From: UBA1563 sp037440065
Lineage (GTDB): Bacteria; Bacteroidota; Ignavibacteria; Ignavibacteriales; Ignavibacteriaceae
Reading direction: 5' to 3'
Assembly (NCBI GenBank): GCA_037440065.1
Contig: JBBIUV010000017.1
Span: 62,001 to 126,000 of the forward strand
DNA length: 64,000 nucleotides
Made by a program: the position numbers and the translations under genes
Notes under the pieces: model-generated
Databases searched by the model: none
Told to the model about the DNA's origin: nothing
The model's input: only the letters and a program-made list of their open reading frames with translations
Shown: one piece after another, positions 60,929 to 64,000 of the stretch
How the letters are laid out: every line of letters starts with the position of its first letter
How positions within the stretch are numbered: position 1 is the stretch's first letter

Positions 60929-61819
60929 TTAAGGGAAATCTACTGAAAAACCAAAAGCCACTTTGTCAATCTTTTCATCAAAATATTCGCTGAACATATT
61001 ATTGCCGGAATAAATTGAAAAGTAGAACAATATTCCTTTTGATTCCCAATTCCCGAATTTAATACCAAACTGGGATTGATTGGTAAAGCTGTAATCGGGA
61101 AGCCCCGCATAGTTAATATTATGAGCAAGAAAAATATTTACCGGTTTGTCAAATAGTTTACCAATTATCTTATCACTATGTATTTCAAACCCGGCTAACG
61201 CAGAAAATCTTTTTAAAGTTGAAGGACGGATGCGAAGCGAAAATGCAGCTCCGACGTAATATCTCAAATCATAATTTTGAAGATGAATGTTATTGGCAGC
61301 AACAAGTTCGGCAAAATCACGTGTGAATGGAATTGGTCCTCCAGGTTTTGTCCAATCCCTTGGATATGGATGCACCCAAAAATTTCCGTCAACTAAGTGA
61401 GCGCTGTTATGGATAAACCGAAATCGTAACGAAAAGAGGTCTTCGTTATAATGTTGCGAGTAGGTAGCGTTCCCGCCGAAAAAACCATCAACGGCATCGA
61501 TCTGCAATCTAAGTTGCTGATAACCAATAACTGACGCGAATGCCATAAATTCAATTCCGAAATTCAATTTGCTTTGACTTTCCGGAAACTGAAAAGAAAG
61601 CAAGTCCATTGTATTTCCAATATCAACTTTAAGGTTTGCATTTTCAGGATAATAAAGCACTCCGATTTTTGCTTCTTGATTATTTGCGCGAAGCGGAAGG
61701 AAGTTCAGACCATCCGGTAAGAATTCGAACTTCGTTTGAGAAAAAACATCGGGAGAAAATTCTACTAATAAAAATATAAATATGAAGGTTGTAAAATAGA
61801 TTCTCTTACGACTGGTCAT
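60929..61819 (-). CDS. DUF1207 family outer-membrane-associated protein
   Basis: A 296-residue exported protein (signal around 'FTTFIFIFLLVEFSPDVFSQ'). 'FEFLPDGLNFLPLRANNQEA' matches the opening of DUF1207 ('..PdG..F..l.Adp+e). 'FRFIHNSAHLVDGNFWVHPY' and 'LQNYDLRYYVGAAFSLRIRP' follow with barrel-like alternation. The ATG is preferred over a TTG five codons upstream, because it sits 1 nt after the previous stop. Function is unknown. Confidence 0.8.
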   Translation of the reverse strand: MTSRKRIYFTTFIFIFLLVEFSPDVFSQTKFEFLPDGLNFLPLRANNQEAKIGVLYYPENANLKVDIGNTMDLLSFQFPESQSKLNFGIEFMAFASVIGYQQLRLQIDAVDGFFGGNATYSQHYNEDLFSLRFRFIHNSAHLVDGNFWVHPYPRDWTKPGGPIPFTRDFAELVAANNIHLQNYDLRYYVGAAFSLRIRPSTLKRFSALAGFEIHSDKIIGKLFDKPVNIFLAHNINYAGLPDYSFTNQSQFGIKFGNWESKGILFYFSIYSGNNMFSEYFDEKIDKVAFGFSVDFP

Positions 61820-61820
61820 T

Positions 61821-62201
61821 TTATATTTTTGCAATCTGTGAAAGGATTAAAACTACTGTCCCGACAGTTAAGACAAGAGTCAGACTAAAGTGAGTGAAAG
61901 CGATCAATTTTTTCAATTCCGGATCTAAGCGAGTGGGATGACTAGCACTTTCTTTAACTCTATAATCACCCTTTCTAACATCCCAACAATCAGACTTGGG
62001 CAAAGCAGGATAAAGATTTTTCTTTTTTTGCTGCTGATCAAATTTTAACAGCTTTAACTTATGTTTAGATTTTTCCAGATCATGCGAAATGGTTGTATGC
62101 CACCAATCCTCTGGTAATTTGAGCGTTCTAAGTTCACTTATTTCATTATTATCTAAAAAAATTTCATGGGTTATATCTTCATGTTTAACAAGTTTAAGCA
62201 T
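61821..62201 (-). CDS. Small C-tail-anchored membrane protein, unknown
   Basis: A 126-residue protein, not recognised. The first ~100 residues are soluble and charged ('LRTLKLPEDWWHTTISHDLE', a KxKHKLKLLKFDQQQKKK helix). A single hydrophobic helix near the C-terminus ('LIAFTHFSLTLVLTVGTVVL') would anchor it facing the cytoplasm. It ends 1 nt before the DUF1207 start, and is divergent from the GH57 gene. Confidence 0.6.
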   Translation of the reverse strand: MLKLVKHEDITHEIFLDNNEISELRTLKLPEDWWHTTISHDLEKSKHKLKLLKFDQQQKKKNLYPALPKSDCWDVRKGDYRVKESASHPTRLDPELKKLIAFTHFSLTLVLTVGTVVLILSQIAKI

Positions 62202-62220
62202 TTATCCCTCGAATATTTGA

Positions 62221-62250
62221 TTGATTATTGAATTTAGTAATTATATTTTG
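62221..62250 (+). promoter_or_regulatory. Possible promoter of the GH57 gene
   Basis: TTG (62221-62223), 18 nt, then TATATTTTG (62242-62250). This is close to TTG-N19-21-TAnnTTTG but carries one extra base in the -7 box. Confidence 0.35.
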
Positions 62251-62292
62251 GTGGGTAAAAATAACAAAAAATAGAATCTATCAAATAAGAAA

Positions 62293-64000
62293 ATGAAAAA
62301 ATTATTATTGTTTGCATGCCTGGTTCCTTTCCTTCTTTTTGCACAATCACGACAATCAGAGAAAAACAATCCTCCAATTTATATCGCTTTTCTTTGGCAT
62401 ATGCACCAGCCGATTTACTGGCCTTACGAATCAATCGTAACAACACAAGCTCAAGGAAGATACCCTTATTCAGTCTTTGATATTCACAATGAGCGTCTTG
62501 GGCCATATAATTCATGGCCAAAAGACGCTGTACAAAAAGGAATTTCTGCCGGGCTACAAAATTTTGGAGCTCAAGTAAGTTTTACAGGATCACTGATTGA
62601 GAACCTGAATAATCTTGAAGCGAACGGAAACAACAATTTTAAGAACTGGAAAAGCAACTGGAATAGTATCAAGAATCAAAAAACATCTCTTGGGAATCCA
62701 AGAGTTGACATGGTTGGATTTGGGTACTTTCATCCGTTGATGGGACTAATTGACTATCGAGACATCCGCAAACAGATTCAGCTGCATAAAGATATTTTTG
62801 TACAAAATTTTCCAGGAACATATTCAAAAGGAATTTTCCCGCCGGAAAATGCCTTTTCAAACAGAATGATTCCCGCTTTAGTTGATGAAGGAATCGAGTG
62901 GGCTTTGGTGGACAATATTCATTTTGAAAGAGCGGTGAAAAGTTATCCTTTCGATAAAGGAGGAAATCTTTACGAACCTAACAAAGCCGATATTCAAAAT
63001 GAAAATCCGAACGACTGGATTCAACTCAATGGTGTCTGGGCGCCAACAAAAGTTTCCGCTAAATGGGCAAGACAACCGCATTACGTGGAAAATGTAAATC
63101 CCGAAACCGGTGAAAAGAAAAAGATGATTGCAATTCCGGCAGACAGATATTTGGGAAATGAAGACGGACGGGGTGGTTTCGGTGCATTAAATTATGAAAA
63201 TGTGATGAGCCAATTTGAAAGCAGTAACAACGATCCACAACATCCCATTTTACTTGTTCTGCACCACGATGGAGATAATTACGGTGGCGGAAGTTCGGCT
63301 TATTATGGTTCTAATTTTCAAAATTTTGTTGATTGGTTAAAATCTAATCCGCAAAGATTTGTATGCACCACCATTCAAGATTATTTAGGAATCTTCCCTC
63401 CAAATCAAGATGATATTATTTACATTGAAGATGGGAGTTGGAGCGGCGCCGATAACGGCGATCCTGAATTTAAGAAATGGCTTGGCGATCCCGGAAGTGA
63501 TGGTTATAGTCCGGACAGAAATAGTTGGGGAGTTATTACCGCTGCAAAAAATTATGTAGAAACTGCAAATCAAATTAACGCCAATGATGCGGCAACGAAT
63601 CAAGCTTGGAAATATTTACTTGTTGGTGAAGCCAGCGATTATTGGTATTGGGATGGATCAATCGATGGAATTTGGGACTCTCATCCAACACGCGCAGCAA
63701 ATCTTGCTGTACAAACAATCCAGTCACTTGCAAAGTCGGGCACAGATTTAACACCGCCAACAATTTTTTCACCTCAACGCGAACCTTATAATCCGGGCGC
63801 AACTGAGTGGCTAATTTCTCAACCTTCAGATTTTAATATCTGGAGTTACGTTTATGATATTAGTGGATTGAAATCCGTTACGCTAAAATATCGAACAGAT
63901 AATGACGGTGTAAATCCTTCAACTTCAATTCAAAATGAAACATATGCCGGTGGCGATGAAGTTTCAGCATGGCAGAATATTGAAATGACCGGTAAAATTA
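62293..64000 (+). CDS. Secreted GH57 glycoside hydrolase, N-terminal part (cut by window edge)
   Basis: The first 569 codons are present and the frame runs off the right end. A signal peptide ('LLLFACLVPFLLFAQ') is followed by the GH57 catalytic part: region 1 'FLWHMHQPIYWPY' (residues 34-46), the region with the likely nucleophile Glu185 ('GIFPPENAFSNRM'), and 'LLVLHHDGDNYGGGSSAYYG' with Asp326/Asp328 as candidates for the acid. It should act on alpha-glucans outside the cytoplasm. After ~residue 480 an Ig-like part begins ('TPPTIFSPQREPYNPGAT', 'DISGLKSVTLKYRTDNDG'), so a longer secreted, perhaps T9SS-sorted, protein is likely. Glycogen synthase in the window is cytoplasmic and not directly linked. 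Confidence 0.88.
   Translation, partial: MKKLLLFACLVPFLLFAQSRQSEKNNPPIYIAFLWHMHQPIYWPYESIVTTQAQGRYPYSVFDIHNERLGPYNSWPKDAVQKGISAGLQNFGAQVSFTGSLIENLNNLEANGNNNFKNWKSNWNSIKNQKTSLGNPRVDMVGFGYFHPLMGLIDYRDIRKQIQLHKDIFVQNFPGTYSKGIFPPENAFSNRMIPALVDEGIEWALVDNIHFERAVKSYPFDKGGNLYEPNKADIQNENPNDWIQLNGVWAPTKVSAKWARQPHYVENVNPETGEKKKMIAIPADRYLGNEDGRGGFGALNYENVMSQFESSNNDPQHPILLVLHHDGDNYGGGSSAYYGSNFQNFVDWLKSNPQRFVCTTIQDYLGIFPPNQDDIIYIEDGSWSGADNGDPEFKKWLGDPGSDGYSPDRNSWGVITAAKNYVETANQINANDAATNQAWKYLLVGEASDYWYWDGSIDGIWDSHPTRAANLAVQTIQSLAKSGTDLTPPTIFSPQREPYNPGATEWLISQPSDFNIWSYVYDISGLKSVTLKYRTDNDGVNPSTSIQNETYAGGDEVSAWQNIEMTGKI

Noticed and set aside
1..64000. CRISPR array, tRNA/rRNA genes, intact transposase or prophage
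   Set aside because: Intergenic gaps were read for regular spaced repeats, CCA-ended cloverleafs and transposase motifs; none was seen, though tRNA detection by eye is not exhaustive.

Overview
The window reads as chromosomal DNA of a free-living Ignavibacteria-type bacterium (Bacteroidota/Chlorobiota group). Evidence for this: a VCBS-repeat protein ending in the 'NYPNPFNPTTTIKYQIP' linker and sorting domain typical of type IX secretion cargo in that lineage; outer-membrane families such as DUF5686, DUF4270-like and DUF1207; promoters of the TTG-N20-TAnnTTTG (Bacteroidetes sigma) kind; and Crp/Fnr proteins of the short Bacteroidetes type. No rRNA, tRNA, CRISPR array, intact insertion sequence or phage was seen. 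Both edges cut genes: an Omp85/BamA-like protein at the left and a secreted GH57 glycosidase at the right.

Layout. 1-7.2 kb, minus strand: Omp85-like protein, CoA-binding protein, terminator, VCBS/T9SS protein, trmO, a small membrane protein and gcvP. 7.3-14.7 kb, minus strand: one long fatty-acid operon in the order yceD (DUF177)-rpmF-plsX-fabH-fabD-DUF3109-fabG-acpP-fabF-rnc, with a well-matched promoter in front and a strong hairpin between acpP and fabF. rpmF is only 59 codons. 14.8-22.4 kb, minus strand: glgA, a gmhB-like phosphatase, a DUF4270-like lipoprotein, a beta-barrel protein, glyA, tatC and a polyprenyl diphosphate synthase, tightly packed. 22.6-32.2 kb, plus strand: SPOR lipoprotein, the lower histidine-degradation genes hutI and ftcD with a cyclodeaminase, a NamZ-type muramidase, and a complete branched-chain amino-acid ABC transporter (livK, H, M, G, F).

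32.3-37.1 kb, plus strand: a compact stress/regulatory block holding two Crp/Fnr regulators, two NTF2-like proteins, an exported SRPBCC protein, a complete Ada protein and a GNAT acetyltransferase. A Fnr-type palindrome follows each Crp/Fnr gene and sits at nearly the same distance from a TAnnTTTG-like box in front of the next gene. This is the best candidate for a coherent uncharacterised system in the window. 37.2-43.2 kb, minus strand: gltB and gltD (glutamate synthase). 43.2-44.7 kb is a gene graveyard: a headless DUF6157 remnant, an unrecognised remnant, and a DUF5701-like gene interrupted by one in-frame TAG. 44.7-53.7 kb, minus strand: mostly single genes for a STAS-like protein, small lipoproteins, bacteriohemerythrin, a methyltransferase, an OmpA-type protein and a DUF5686 barrel. 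53.8-62.2 kb, minus strand: dsbD-nadE, an SMP-30 protein, LolA-like protein and ABC-2 exporter group, then DUF1207. The GH57 gene then runs off the right end on the plus strand.

The block is mainly housekeeping: lipid synthesis, one-carbon metabolism (gcvP, glyA, ftcD), nitrogen assimilation (glt, hut, liv) and envelope biogenesis. All domain calls come from motif recognition by eye. No search was run.
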